From contig NC_087119.1 in assembly GCF_963855985.1 (NCBI RefSeq), forward strand, positions 9,898,001 to 9,962,000: a stretch of 64,000 nucleotides of DNA, written 5' to 3'. This document shows positions 1 through 11,471 of this stretch, piece by piece. A program made the translations under genes and the position numbers. The DNA comes from Ostrinia nubilalis. Taxonomy: Eukaryota > Arthropoda > Insecta > Lepidoptera > Crambidae. Below the pieces are notes generated by a model. It searched no databases. It had not been told where the DNA came from and saw only the letters and a program-made list of their open reading frames with translations. How positions within the stretch are numbered: the stretch's first letter is position 1; each line of letters opens with the position of its first letter.

Positions 1-338
1 AACATCGATTGTCATTTCGCAGGGATATACCCACGTTAAGCTCTAGGACCTTGGTTGTGGTGCTTGTTCTATTACGTATTCTGTGGTTGTGGTTGCCTAC
101 ACTGTATCACAATTCCGATTGTATTCCAATCCAATTCTTGCTTAAGAGAAGACAAGATTATGTGTTCACGTAGGTACAGTCGTCCATTCTAATAGTCACT
201 GACAAATCTAACAAAATAAGCCGAATAATATTGTCTATTGAAACCTATCTTGAGTGCAAAGTTAAATACTAAAACATTTCAAGCCTGTTCAATTCGATTT
301 TTTATCATACTATACTTACTAACATAAAAATCCTTGAG

Positions 339-386
339 AGAGACCTTTGTCCAGCAGTGGACGTCATTTGGCTGAAACGGACGATA
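339..386 (-). repeat. Dispersed repeat fragment (GACGTCCACTGCTGG family)
   Basis: Read on the minus strand, this piece matches the stretch at 5011-5060 nearly base for base, including CCAAATGACGTCCACTGCTG followed by an AAAGG motif. A third, weaker copy is at 52739-52772. The same core is widespread in lepidopteran introns from general knowledge; the parent element is not visible here. Confidence 0.6.
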
Positions 387-3300
387 CTTACTAACAAAAT
401 TCTATTAGGGCGCACCGTAACTACCTATTTCTTGGATATTCTAGTACCGGCACATATTAGCAAAGTTTCTTGCGGTAATCCATCAAACTAGCAGTTCTCG
501 CACCTTTACCAATCACCTGTCACATCCTAGTCAACTTCCCACCAGTAATGTGCGGGGCAAAGGTTGTATATATCTTTCGGTTGTCGTATGGGAAACACCC
601 AAATGGAATTTTCTTGTACAGAACGTGCCCCTGATATTAGTTGAATGCTAGTGGGTTCCGAGGAATTTTGCCAAAAGACTATTCGTATGCACAGTACATT
701 CGAAGTTACAAAATAAGTACGAGTAATGGTGCTTTATTGGAAATCGAACCATAATTGATATTCATAAACTTTGTCTAACTTTCTCGACTTTCAAATTTTA
801 CAATGACATATTATTGAATAAAATATGTTTCTCACATTGGGTCATGTTAACTATTTTTTATGAATTCCACGCGGTAAATGCGGTAAGCCGATTAGACTTT
901 GAAGTAAGCATATTAAGGATGCCCTTTTGACGCTCTAAAGACCAAACAGATTCTGAATCTGTGACGATAGATAAAAACTAACAATGGTATGGTGCTATAA
1001 TCTTGCAAGATCTCTAAGACAAACAAACAAAAAGGGATAGTTAATCATCAAAAGATAAACACCAAGTACAGATCCACCATATTGTTCAAGGAAGACAACA
1101 AAAACGTTCTGGAACTGACACCTCCAAAAACTCAGAACCTATTCACCAAATTCCCTGAGGAAACAACTGAAAGCCTTCTTAGTTTCGGTCCCCTGTAATG
1201 TTTCAAAGTCCCTCCTCGACTTATTTTTCGTCTTTTAAACTTACAGATGGATTCTTGAGTAACGTTCGGCCGCGCTGGGAAATTAGTTTCAAGTTCATGT
1301 CGGGAAGTTCGGTAAATATTGAACGTATTGTTAAGAACACTCTGCTTGATTAATTATTGTTCTTTACGTTTGCGTCTGAATTACCTAGTATGAAACTAAA
1401 GTTAGTATAGAGGAAATGATAGAGTGACTTGATAGTAGACAATAATATTTTTATAATACAGGGCATAAAAGTGAGGTTGTAAAAAACTAACCAGTGTGTT
1501 CAAACAGACCATGCTTCTCGCTCGAAAATCCTTAAACATTCTCATGACTTACCACATTATCTTACCATCAGTCGATGTAAAAAAAAACAAAAGTTGTGAA
1601 AAACCGTAACAACTGTGGTAAGACAACTGTAAAAAATAAACTAAATAGGTACTGTAAATAATTCTGGCACAAACGGAAATAGCTCGAGTACATTGAGGAG
1701 TGAATAAAAAATGTCGGCTTTCATTTCCGAGAAAGAAGAGTAATGGTATCGAGTTCGGGACGGTGATCTCAGTTCTCTGGCACAGTTTTGGCAACATATC
1801 CCATACACCCTGTATAATATAGTCTACAAACTGTATAGTCACAAAAGTGTAGATTTGAAGGGAACTAGACTAAACACTGTGATAATGCGTTTAGTTTAAG
1901 TTTACCAATATAAGTCAGCCAAGAAGTGACACTTATGCTGGGGAAAGTTAGACAGGAAAATTGCCTAGGGGTATCTCTTTAAGACGTGTCTTAGAACGTA
2001 CTACAGTATGCACATTATTATGTGTAGTTTATTTAAGAAAGTGTTCCATTTACGTTTAAAAAAAAACTTTTTAGAGACGCACAAAATTTTGAGCACAAAC
2101 GTTTTGTTTAATAGCTTTAGTATTTTTGTGAGTTCAACTCTTCTTTCTAAATTAATATTTCGCTATTAATGAGATAATAAGTTAGCGTGAATTCCGAGTA
2201 AGTTCGTTAATTTAATAAATTATTCTATACTAATTTAACAGGAGCGAAGAAAACAATTTGAATCGCACAGCACGTAAACAACACCGAAACATTTTTGGGA
2301 GCTTCTTCAATTAACGATTCTGACGTTTTCTATTGGGTTCCGTTTGCGAGATCAATGTCGGAGTAACTTTAATTAAATTCGTTTTGTCATTGAATAAACT
2401 TAGTTCTGGGTTGGCTTGGCTTTGTAACGGAAACGTGGCAATAATAACTTTGACAGTTTTAACCTCGCGCCGCGCTTTGCCAGACGAAGCATGTCGACGC
2501 TAAACGAAACTTAGACAGTTGTGACTCCCCGCGATACATTGCGACTTCAATTACGTTATTGCTGTTAACTTTTGACAGCACTACCGATTGTGTTAGTGCG
2601 ACTGTCTAATTAATAAATGTTGGAGCTGATATTTGAATTTTAATGGTTCGAGGTAGCGTATTTGGATTTCTGTCGATGTGTATTTTTACTCGTACCTTTA
2701 TCCACTTTCTGATTATGCATTATGCGAAAGTTTTTGGGCCTTATTTAACAATCTATTATGGCTTCCTTTTTGCGTCTGAACTCTGAAACGCTGTCTTGCA
2801 TCTGGAAATCGGTAGCTAGTAGAACTTCTATATTATGAAAAATGCTCATTCATAAAATCTTTATGACGTAGGTAACATAAACAGACTAAGTGCACAATAT
2901 TTGACTATAATCGGGGTAGAAACGTCATCAATTGAATAGGTATTATAAAGCTCCGGCGCTAGTAAATGCCAACTAGCAAAGGGAAATTTATGGGCACTTA
3001 GTGTAATAGCAATACTGCTCTGGCCGTGTCAAGCCCAGCACTACACAAAAAAGCGGCAAATACAAGTTATTCCCATGTACCAGAGGGCTCCGTACGTCAC
3101 GAATCTTCTAATGTAATAGTCCATACTAAACAATGTCAAACTGTAGAGTCCTAAAACCTTCAGTACCTACATCTTTAATGTTAATACATTTATCCGGGTT
3201 CTGTTTTATAAAACATATGAGGAACCCTGAAATGATCAAAATGCGTTTTTCCGCCTTGTATTTTACCAGAAGTGTCACAATGAAATCTTGTGAACACCTA

Positions 3301-3639
3301 AGTAAGTAGATTATATTGTGTTTTTTGAATTATTCACTACCCAGGCAAACAATAAAAATCTCAAATCAATCAACTAAAGCAAATTGATCAACCCACATCA
3401 ATTTAATATCGTTGTGGAATTTTCCAAACGGCCGTTAGAACTAACATTTTTGGATGCACGATAGCTCCCCAAGGAACCTTAAAAACATATCCGAGTCTCC
3501 GTAGTGACATTTACGACATACGACCATGTCATAACCCGTAAAAGAATAGTTTCCCATGTGCTCGGGCTTGTTATTAGCGTCCAGAACACTTTCGTCCCAT
3601 TTTAGTAGATTGACATCATTGGCGGAGATTATTTTAAGA

Positions 3640-3897
3640 CAAACGCTTTTCGTGAAACTTAATACCGTATTTGCGGGTTACTTTAGACCTAGGGCAACTT
3701 TGACTCAAAACATTTAATTTCCCACCTCTTCTTAGCAATGTCGATAGTTCGTGCGATTTTAGCAGAATTGACTTTACGTCAAACGCCCCGCTTTTCGTGA
3801 AACACACCGTATTTGCGGGGTACTTTAGCCCTAGGGGCAACTGTGGCTTTTAAAAAAAAAGGATTGAATTTCCCACCTCCACAATGTCGATAAACAA
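3640..3897. repeat. Diverged tandem duplication, two units of about 140 and 118 bp
   Basis: Unit 1 (3640-3779) and unit 2 (3780-3897) share, in the same order, CGCTTTTCGTGAAAC, CCGTATTTGCGGG, ACTTTAG, CCTAGG, ATTTCCCACCTC and AATGTCGATA. Differences are scattered substitutions and small indels, so the duplication is old. No coding function is suggested. Confidence 0.75.
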
Positions 3898-4708
3898 CTA
3901 ATTCGACAGGGCAATTTTAGATAGCGTAAGCGTAGCGTGGTTTGCTTTCAATATTTTTTGTTGAGCCAATGTTGCCCTTTAGAGCGAAAGTAACATAAAA
4001 CCAGCTATAATTACTGAAGCGATTCTTTTAACATGCGCGGTTTGCGCTGAAAATAATTTAAATTGCATTTGTGGTTTTTAATGCAAATGAAATCTATCAA
4101 TTTTAAAGCATTTCTGTGTGAGCAGTGACTCCGATGCTAAATATAATTCAATTAGGGCTGTGGCAAGCTGCGCTTAAATGCATCGTGTGGGCGCGCACTA
4201 AGTGATACTTAAGTACTCTCCATTTTGGTACAATCCTCGCCTCTCAATATGTTAATATTCGCTTACACACATACCTACTTAGTTGCATGATATATTCATC
4301 TTGTAACGGCATTGGCTGATAAGTTCTTCTGACAGATTTTTGATTTGTTTCTTAATGAAACGCACTTGTTGTAAAATCATCTTTATTTTAAGGAAACTTA
4401 AGATAGTTACATAAACCTTTGGTCCGAAGAAAGAATATTCACAGCAGTCAACAGTCCGAATAAGCCATACGAATGCCTCTTTTGAAAAAGTCAAAATTTT
4501 CCACATTTTTATGGAATCCTTTGTACAGTAAATCCCTACGTTTTCCTCGTCTTGGAGATGAAATAACTATATTTAAGTTTTCTTAACCAATCGAAATTAG
4601 ATACGAGTAATTTCATAATTCTCGTGTAACACTTACTTACATTGTGTTGTGCAACAAAGAGTACCTATTCATCTCTATCACAAACTCACGAACAATCCTT
4701 CTTTCCAG

Positions 4709-4996
4709 GAACGATGTGGCGACTAGCGCCACTGGTGGTGCGGTTGACCGCCGTATCACTGGTGGCCATAGCGGTCGCCGAGCCCGGCAGCGAGACCGAC
4801 CTGACGCTGCCGGTGCGGGTGACCGCGGCTCCCGTGCGGATCACATCGGCGCCCCGCAAAGCGGAGCGTAAGCAGAGGAACCGCCGACGTACCACCACCA
4901 CCACCACGACCACACCCGATCCGGATGAAGAGGATGATATTGACATCACCACGCCCGTTGCGACCACCACAGTCGACCCAAGGACCTTTGATCACA
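4709..4996 (+). CDS. Ddr: Ddr exon 1 (coding): signal peptide and Thr-rich spacer
   Basis: The acceptor TTCTTTCCAG ends at 4708; the ATG is at 4714 and the donor GTAAGTACC starts at 4997, giving 94 codons plus one base (phase 1). Residues 1-22 are a typical signal peptide: MWRLAP, then a hydrophobic VVRLTAVSLVAIAVA core and a likely cleavage after AVA. A basic stretch (KAERKQRNRRR) follows, then eight consecutive Thr and an acidic run (DEEDD), a low-complexity secreted spacer likely to be O-glycosylated. An in-frame ATG at 4642 lies upstream of the acceptor and is in the intron, so the start at 4714 is preferred. The exon is far more GC-rich than its surroundings. Confidence 0.8.
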
Positions 4997-5010
4997 GTAA
5001 GTACCGTTTA

Positions 5011-5105
5011 TTTCGTTCGTTCGTTTCAGCCAAATGACGTCCACTGCTGGGCAAAGGCCTCCCCCAAGGTTTTCCACAATAAACGGTCCTGCGCTGCCCG
5101 TTTCA
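5011..5105 (+). repeat. Dispersed repeat (GACGTCCACTGCTGG family)
   Basis: Immediately after exon 1 the intron carries TTTCAGCCAAATGACGTCCA followed by CTGCTGGGCAAAGGCCTCCC and a GGTCCTGCGCTGCCCG block. The first part matches 339-386 in reverse complement and resembles 52739-52772. It is a common lepidopteran interspersed sequence. It sits 14 bp past the exon 1 donor. Confidence 0.65.
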
Positions 5106-8100
5106 TTTCTACACCGTGTTTTAAGACAGTAATGTGAGCAAAAGTAACACAACAAACTCAGTCACTGTTGTCTGTCAAACTCTACATACGAGTACCTATC
5201 AGGGATTTGTAATACATAATTTATTAGCAGTTACGACAAAAGCGACTTTTTTATAGAACTTTTTGTTTTCATCTTTATATAACTAACTGTTCTTGCTTTT
5301 CTCTACATTTTCTCAGCAAACGATTGAAACTATTAACTTAGGTATGTTATTATGATGTATTTTGGTAAAGCAATATTTTTTGTAGTAACTAGTACACTAG
5401 TCCAATCCCAAATAATTCGACCTCCGCAACGAAAGAAAGCTACAATGAAGCCAAATTTCCTGAGAGATATTGCGCAATGGTAGAGTATTTCTGCGACAAA
5501 AAAGGGGAATAAAACTATTTTTTTTTTCGTTTTGGCAATACCGGTTCTTTAGCTTATATGAAACGATAATCAAGTAGGTACTTATTAATAAATCCCTACA
5601 CATAAATTCGTGCCTATGGCTGTTCTAAGCATTTAAATTCAAGCCTTAAAATATACAATCATTACAAATTCCAATTCATTACAATATAACTCTTTTTATT
5701 ATCTACTGAGATCGGCGGCCATTGATATCCAATGTAAAACATAAATTCATCTGGAATCTGTGCCGAATTCGTTAGCGGGTAGCGGGGCCGTGGGTCGCAT
5801 AGCTGATCAATCGCCGATATGCAGATTCGACAAACATTGGTCTTGAGATTTGTAAAATTTAACTCTATTGATAAAGAATAAAATTTCAATAAAATAATAG
5901 TCGTATTAAAGTGAAAAATCAGAATCTATACTAATATTACAAAGCTGAAGAGTTGGTTTGTTTGCTTGAACGCGCTAATCTCAAGAGCTACTGTTCCGAT
6001 TTGAAAAAATCTTTTTGTGTTTGATAGTTCATTTATCCTGAAAAGCTTTAGTCTGTGTAACATCGCCCTACAGCCAATAGAGGCGGAGCAGTAAAGAAAA
6101 ATTAAAACTATTTCAACGCGTACGAAGTCGAGGGCACAGCTAGGGGTTAAATATTATTTTTGTAATCCGTGGCAAATAGGCCGCTGTCCATTGTCAGGTT
6201 ACGAATGACAGATGACATTTTGTGACTTTTGGGAGTAATCGTCACAGTAGAGTCTCTTTTTAAACGAGAAGTTTTAAAATAACTATGTACCAATTACCAG
6301 TTAAATATCTGGTGTTTTATTTATGAAGTGAGATCTACCACCCTTTGTGGGTAACAAATAAAACTCAATTCGTTTTAAATCCAGGAGCGGTTCATGACAA
6401 TATTTCCGCATAGATGTGTGCTCGAAGTAATAGAGCTGTAAGCGCGCTGCATCGTGATGTATGGCCCATTCCCAGAGATTGAAGCAATGACTTGTATAAT
6501 TTACATTTATGCAGCTACTTTGCAATGATAAATTGGAGTTTAATAATTGAGTTAGCAGCTGCGATATCGATCCTTCGAGTGGAAGTGTTACGTGGACGTC
6601 AATACTCACATCTCTACTCGTTAGACGTTACGTAGGTGTATGTACGTATAGTTACCATGCATGAAGATTGAAAATTACTTGCAGTTCCCACGTGCTTTAA
6701 AGGATTAAATTAATTGTGATATTAATGACGCCGCGATGGCCCACTGATGCGGTAAATTTGAAACGCCTAAGCAGGTTTTCAAGCAGGCTCAGCTTTAGCT
6801 TGTAAATGTAAAATAACTTTTAGTAGATGTTGTCCTAAGATACATTTTAATTTGACTACGAAAGTATTTAAGCCATAAGTACTATTATAGGACTATTCTC
6901 ACCTACTGCTTCCAAAACTACAGCTATATAGCTAGGATCTATCTTTAGGTATTAAAAAGAAGTTAAGATAAATCATAAGACAGAAAACATACCTTGATAT
7001 ACCTAGGTCAAAAGGGATTATATGCTGGATCCTAATCTAAATTAATCTCTACCGGCATTTTAATTACCTACCAACGAAAGTGTTCTAAAAAATTCATAAG
7101 TCCTCAATCTCCTTCACCTCTCTGGTTTGGTGTAATTAGTTGCTCGTTAACTTGCACGTGTTTGCCTCATTACCAGATTAGTCCAGGGTCGTTTTATTGC
7201 GAGAAAAAATAACCTAGTAATTTTCCTTGTGAAGCACCCGACATGGTCGCACGTACATAATTTGATACCACCCTATATTCATTTGCTGAGCCCTTTCTTA
7301 TTATAATTATGGAGGTGCGAGAGCTTGTGAAATTGAAAACCTTTAAAGGTGCACGAGTTGTTTTGCTAATCATATTACAGTAAGCTTTTCCAGTAATTTT
7401 CACTTAATACAGGTAATTACATTTTACAGTAAATTGCCTTTATTATCATTGCGTGCTTAAAAAGATACGAAGTAGATTTTTTGCGCTCAATAATCTGTGA
7501 TATTGTCACCTTATTATCGCCATCTCATTACAGTTTTAATTAACTATTTTCTGTAGTGTAAAGTTATAATATTATAATAATAAGCACTGAACGTTCAGTG
7601 TAGCATTCACAGATAAACACCTTTAGCTTAATGAACACAACTTAAGTATCTGCGTTTCATAGCGAGTAAAAGTGAAAGCCTTTCCCTTTCCTCCCACACT
7701 CGCACTTCTAATAACCAATTCAAAATTTCGACGCCATTCCACCAAAAGCATTCGGCGTATCCGATTGAGCGTTTACTAAACTCAATTTTAGTCACCACTT
7801 TTACAATAAATGCCATTTCGTTGCCGTAAATTTATTCTGCGCGATATCAAATCAAAATTCCACTCAGGGTGGAAAATTTTAACCGTATACAAAACAAGTA
7901 AAAAACCGGAGCCACAATTTGTATTTCCGCGGAGAGAGGCCATACTGTTTTCCAGTCGTGCGTGATATCTCATGGCTGTGTCGCATTGCCGTAGGTACCG
8001 TTTTCATTTTAAGTCACATAGTTTTGCAAGGGGCTCGGTAAGGAATGCCGCCCTACGTGCGGGCATTCAAATTGTTTGTCGCCAGGACGGTATTATTTGA

Positions 8101-8778
8101 GAGAGTAACTCTCCGGTCATCGGCAGAATGCGCTGACTGAGCTAGGAATGCGAGTTGCTACGTCTTGGACTTTTAATTTGAAAATCGAACCGTTTTTAAC
8201 GCGCGTATCTTTTTTTTTTACTGCTGATTACTTACATAGTTCTTTGGAATATGTGAAATTAAGCCATATCTATTCATGAAATGTAAATATAATTTGCAAA
8301 AGTTTATGTTTGTAAAAGTGGCCAGAAAATTGTTATTTATCAATTTATTTACCAAACGAAATCTCAAGATCAATGAAATGTCAACCTTCCACAATGTTTT
8401 CTGTTTGAAATCCAAATGCGTAATCCAAGTCTCCTCCAATGAGCCAAGTTTAATAAAGTTTTGGTTTTACTGGCCTCAGTCGCCTAGTTTTATTGTAAAA
8501 TGATTTTCGTTTCGTAGAAAAAGGACATAAGATTTTATAACTATTGAAGGTTCCATTTTTGTGTGAAATATTTTACAAACAATCCACAATTCTTAATTAA
8601 AGTCACGTTCTTTAACTGAAATTCTTTTTACAAGCTATGAAAATGGGACTCTTGATAGTTTTGTGTTAAATTCTGAAGTTTTATTGTTCAAACCGTACTC
8701 GAAAATTAAACGTTAAATGGTGTTAACTCAATTTTAAAATATAGCTCGGCTCGGTACGAAATTCGTTACAAGCTATAA
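5106..8778. other. First Ddr intron, 5' part
   Basis: AT-rich intron sequence without a supportable gene. It contains one dispersed element at about 5926-6150. The open frames on the minus strand at 6301-6609 and 7628-7973 lack domains, splice logic and biased composition, and look like chance. Confidence 0.6.
5926..6150 (+). repeat. Dispersed repeat X (ends GAAGTCGAGGGCACAGCTAG)
   Basis: The stretch starts near CTATACTAATATTACAAA, runs through TTTGTTTGCTTGAACGCGCT, then CCTACAGCCAATAGAGGCGG and GAGCAGTAAAGAAAAAT, and ends in a GGGCACAGCTAG motif. A second copy with the same block order is at 59231-59449. This arrangement is frequent in lepidopteran genomes, in non-autonomous elements attributed to RTE-type LINEs or Helitrons; I cannot decide which from two copies. 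Confidence 0.6.
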
Positions 8779-8783
8779 ACTAG
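8779..8783. other. Target-site duplication of the BEL element (5' copy)
   Basis: ACTAG directly before the 5' LTR is repeated at 14015-14019 directly after the 3' LTR. A 5-bp duplication is normal for BEL/Pao integration. Confidence 0.9.
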
Positions 8784-9132
8784 TGTTAAGAAGAGCCATC
8801 TATTGGAGCGCGTGAGAAGCTCCAACCAAAGATCAATGGCAATACTATCACCGAGCACACCGCATCGATTACGTCACGCGATGTCAAGAAACCACAACAG
8901 ATGGCGCTGAAGCACACCTATATAAACGATTGCACGGACGCTTAACGTCTCTCATTCTCATTTGAACTTTCAACTGAAATATTGTAAACGCTTTATTGTA
9001 AAGTAATAAATCCCAGTATATCTTCAAAGTCGCCTGATTTACCCGTGTTGATCCATACACACAAGAAGATTAGGAGTCACAGACAATAGCTAGAAATTAG
9101 AAGCCTAGAAACACACTCTGAACACGCAAACA
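8784..9132 (+). repeat. BEL 5' LTR, with TATA box and polyadenylation signal
   Basis: 349 bp, TG...CA ends. A TATATAAA box is at 8919-8926 and an AATAAA signal at 9005-9010, which places U3, R and U5 in the expected order. The 3' LTR has the same signals 4882 bp downstream. As a sense-strand promoter within the intron it could start a transcript reading toward Ddr exon 2. Confidence 0.92.
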
Positions 9133-9133
9133 T

Positions 9134-9149
9134 TGGACCTTCAGAGCCG
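9134..9149 (+). promoter_or_regulatory. BEL primer-binding site
   Basis: TGGACCTTCAGAGCC begins two bases after the 5' LTR. The leading TGG pairs with the CCA 3' end of a tRNA, the usual minus-strand primer. The tRNA species was not determined. Confidence 0.65.
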
Positions 9150-9338
9150 CATCATCCATCATCACATCGAGGGATCAGCAAAGGGTCTGGCCAAATCGTT
9201 CCTTTTTCCCCCATCTTATCCCATTTCAATTTTACTAAAGCTGTGCTTGTTCCTCTAGGTACCGTGTTGTGCTTCCTCACGAGTCACGTACGCAGTTTAC
9301 AGGAATTTGGTGAGTACCCACTTTTATAAATCGTCAAA

Positions 9339-11471
9339 ATGAGTGTTGAAAACGTAACCGTTCGTTGTAAATCTCCTAATTTGTGCGTAGATTCTGATGA
9401 TACTGTAATTAGAGAATTAAATAAAAAACGCGGTTCAATCAAGGGTAGACTGACGTTATTCGTAAAATTTGTGAATTCTTTTCATAGCCACTCTCGTCCT
9501 AGCGATAAACAATTAACCGAATTAAAATTGCGTAGTGAATTAGCCAAATCATTATTTAGTGAATTTAATAGCATTCAAAGCTCCATCGAAATGCTCATGG
9601 TGTTAGATAGTGAAACTGCAATTCAGTTAGAACATCGTGAATCATTTGAAAATATTTATTACGAAACCATGGCAGAAGCAGAAAGTTTAATAAAACGTTT
9701 TAGCCTTTCTGATTCATCTAGTGCTAGTTCTAGGTGTGAAGCTTCGATAAATATTAAGCTTCCTACTATTTCACTACCCTCCTTTGACGGGTCGTTTGAA
9801 AATTGGTTAGAGTTCAGGGATACCTACCTTTCTATGATTCACAACTCCACCCAGCTTGATGACATTCGTAAATTCCATTATTTGCGTACATCGCTAACTA
9901 GTCAGGCAGCTCAAGTTATTAAATCAATAGAATGCACATCAGAAAACTACACAATAGCTTGGGATTTGCTCAATGAGAGGTATAATAACGTCAAGTTGCT
10001 GGTACATAATCATGTCAAGTCTTTATTTACCATTCAAAATCTAAATAAAGAGACTTCATTTCATTTAAGGAAATTAATTGATATAGTTTCAAAGAATTTA
10101 CGTGCCTTAAAGACACTCGGGGAACCTGTAGAATATTGGGATACACTTATTATTTATATCATTACCTCCAAATTAGACGCAGTAGTTGAGAAAGAGTGGG
10201 AGGAACATAAAAATAATTTATTTACGCAGCATCATAAACGCGTTAAGTTAGACGATCTCATTACATTCTTGAAAAATAAGGCTGACACTTTAGAAATGAT
10301 TAAAGCGCATAATTCTTCATCATTTTCTAATAGTAAAGTCCCTTTTGATAACAATAAAAAACCTCAACAACAATCGCAACAAAAATCACATATTTTCGCT
10401 TCAACAAAAAATAATGTGAATTCCAAAAGTACCCGCACATGCTCATTATGCAGCGGAAATCATTCGCTTTATTCTTGTACTAAGTTTTTGGATTTAAACG
10501 TTAAAGAGAGATTAGAATTCGTTAATAATAAAAGGTTATGTGTTAATTGTTTACGAGCTGGACATTTCGCTTCAGATTGTTATTTTGGTCCGTGTAAACA
10601 GTGCAGTAGAAAACACAACAGTTTATTGCACAGTAACAATAATGATAAAGTAGAAAACGCATTAGTATCAGTCGTGGAGTGCCAACCGGATTCGAACCCC
10701 GTACTGCACTCGTCGGCAGTGTTACATACAGCCGAACCGACACGAAACGAGAATTCGAACAATAGTTTGTATACGCAGGCGTCAGAAACTGTTTTATTAT
10801 CCACAGCTTTAGTGGAGATAGCAGGTAATGACAATGTATATCATAAGGCTCGCGCTTTGTTAGATAGCGGCAGTCAACACTGTTTAATTACAGAAAATTT
10901 ACGTAAAAAATTAAAAGTCGATTCGATACAGTCCACATATAATATCACAGGAATAGGGCATTCACACACTCAGTCAACAGAGTTGTGCGAAATTAAGATC
11001 AGGTCATTAAACGGTGATTATAATACTCGCTGTAAATGTATAGTTTTGAAACATATAACTTCAAATTTACCAACAGTTCCATTACATTATAACTCTTTAG
11101 ACATTCCGAATAATATTCAGTTAGCCGATTCGTTATTTTATTTACCGTCAAAAATTGACTTATTGATCGGGGCTGACGTGTTTTGGGAATTGTTGATAGA
11201 AGGTAAAATGCGATTACCGGCAGGTCCTTACCTACAAAACACTACGCTAGGTTGGATTATTTCAGGCATTGTTTATAATTCAAAATCAATAAATAATAAA
11301 AGCCGTGTGGTGACGGCAGAGGAGAATACATTTGTCACCAACCCCTACTCTTCCCGCGGGTGTCGTAAGAGGCGACTTAGGGACTACACATCAAACAGAG
11401 AACGGGCAGCAGCGCTCTCTGAAAAACATCAATCTTTTAAACTGCGATCTCCTACTCACTTGAAGCATTAA
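9339..11471 (+). CDS. BEL Gag-protease polyprotein, with foreign C-terminal tail
   Basis: 710-residue frame starting in AAAATGAGTG. Residues about 139-285 form the DUF1759 Gag region typical of BEL/Pao (LPSFDGSFENWLEFRDTY, then a WDLLNERYNN motif). Cys/His zinc knuckles start at C368 (CSLCSGNHSLYSC), C401 (CVNCLRAGHFASDC) and a CKQCSRKH motif. The aspartic protease (DUF1758-like) carries its catalytic ALLDSGSQ with D509 and continues to LLIGADVFWELL and LGWIISG, where an intact element runs on into RT. Here the protein instead ends in about 45 residues encoded by inserted sequence (11336-11461) and stops. The product is a Gag that could pack RNA, with a protease, but no RT. Confidence 0.88.
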   Translation: MSVENVTVRCKSPNLCVDSDDTVIRELNKKRGSIKGRLTLFVKFVNSFHSHSRPSDKQLTELKLRSELAKSLFSEFNSIQSSIEMLMVLDSETAIQLEHRESFENIYYETMAEAESLIKRFSLSDSSSASSRCEASINIKLPTISLPSFDGSFENWLEFRDTYLSMIHNSTQLDDIRKFHYLRTSLTSQAAQVIKSIECTSENYTIAWDLLNERYNNVKLLVHNHVKSLFTIQNLNKETSFHLRKLIDIVSKNLRALKTLGEPVEYWDTLIIYIITSKLDAVVEKEWEEHKNNLFTQHHKRVKLDDLITFLKNKADTLEMIKAHNSSSFSNSKVPFDNNKKPQQQSQQKSHIFASTKNNVNSKSTRTCSLCSGNHSLYSCTKFLDLNVKERLEFVNNKRLCVNCLRAGHFASDCYFGPCKQCSRKHNSLLHSNNNDKVENALVSVVECQPDSNPVLHSSAVLHTAEPTRNENSNNSLYTQASETVLLSTALVEIAGNDNVYHKARALLDSGSQHCLITENLRKKLKVDSIQSTYNITGIGHSHTQSTELCEIKIRSLNGDYNTRCKCIVLKHITSNLPTVPLHYNSLDIPNNIQLADSLFYLPSKIDLLIGADVFWELLIEGKMRLPAGPYLQNTTLGWIISGIVYNSKSINNKSRVVTAEENTFVTNPYSSRGCRKRRLRDYTSNRERAAALSEKHQSFKLRSPTHLKH
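11336..11461 (+). repeat. Foreign filler at the RT deletion junction
   Basis: Between the last BEL protease sequence and the first RNase H sequence is a block of about 125 bp, beginning CACCAACCCCTACTCTTCCC and containing GGTGTCGTAAGAGGCGACTT and GAACGGGCAGCAGCGCTCTC. It does not resemble BEL RT. From general knowledge this string is an abundant interspersed sequence in Lepidoptera; I have not checked it. Its placement exactly at the deletion suggests capture by template switching. Confidence 0.55.

Larger units (their letters stand above)
1..4708. other. Non-coding stretch upstream of the first Ddr coding exon
   Basis: AT-rich DNA with no convincing coding exon; the open frames here are short, unsupported by splice sites and carry no recognisable domain. 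It holds a dispersed-repeat fragment at 339-386 and a tandem duplication at 3640-3897. Because the first coding Ddr exon begins at a splice acceptor (position 4708 is the last intron base), this stretch is probably at least partly an intron in the 5' UTR of Ddr. I could not identify the 5' UTR exon or promoter. Confidence 0.6.

Noticed and set aside
4642..4713. Upstream in-frame ATG that would extend Ddr by 24 residues
   Set aside because: A clear polypyrimidine acceptor (TTCTTTCCAG, ending 4708) lies between it and 4714, and the signal peptide starts properly at 4714.
4686..4995. Antisense open frames over Ddr exon 1
   Set aside because: They mirror the GC-rich sense exon; the sense frame has the signal peptide and matching splice sites.
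6301..6609. 102-residue minus-strand open frame
   Set aside because: No recognisable motif or splice context; composition fits background.
10690..10705. GATTCGAACCCC, resembling an inverted tRNA B box
   Set aside because: It lies inside the BEL Gag coding frame between the zinc knuckles and the protease and has no accompanying A box.
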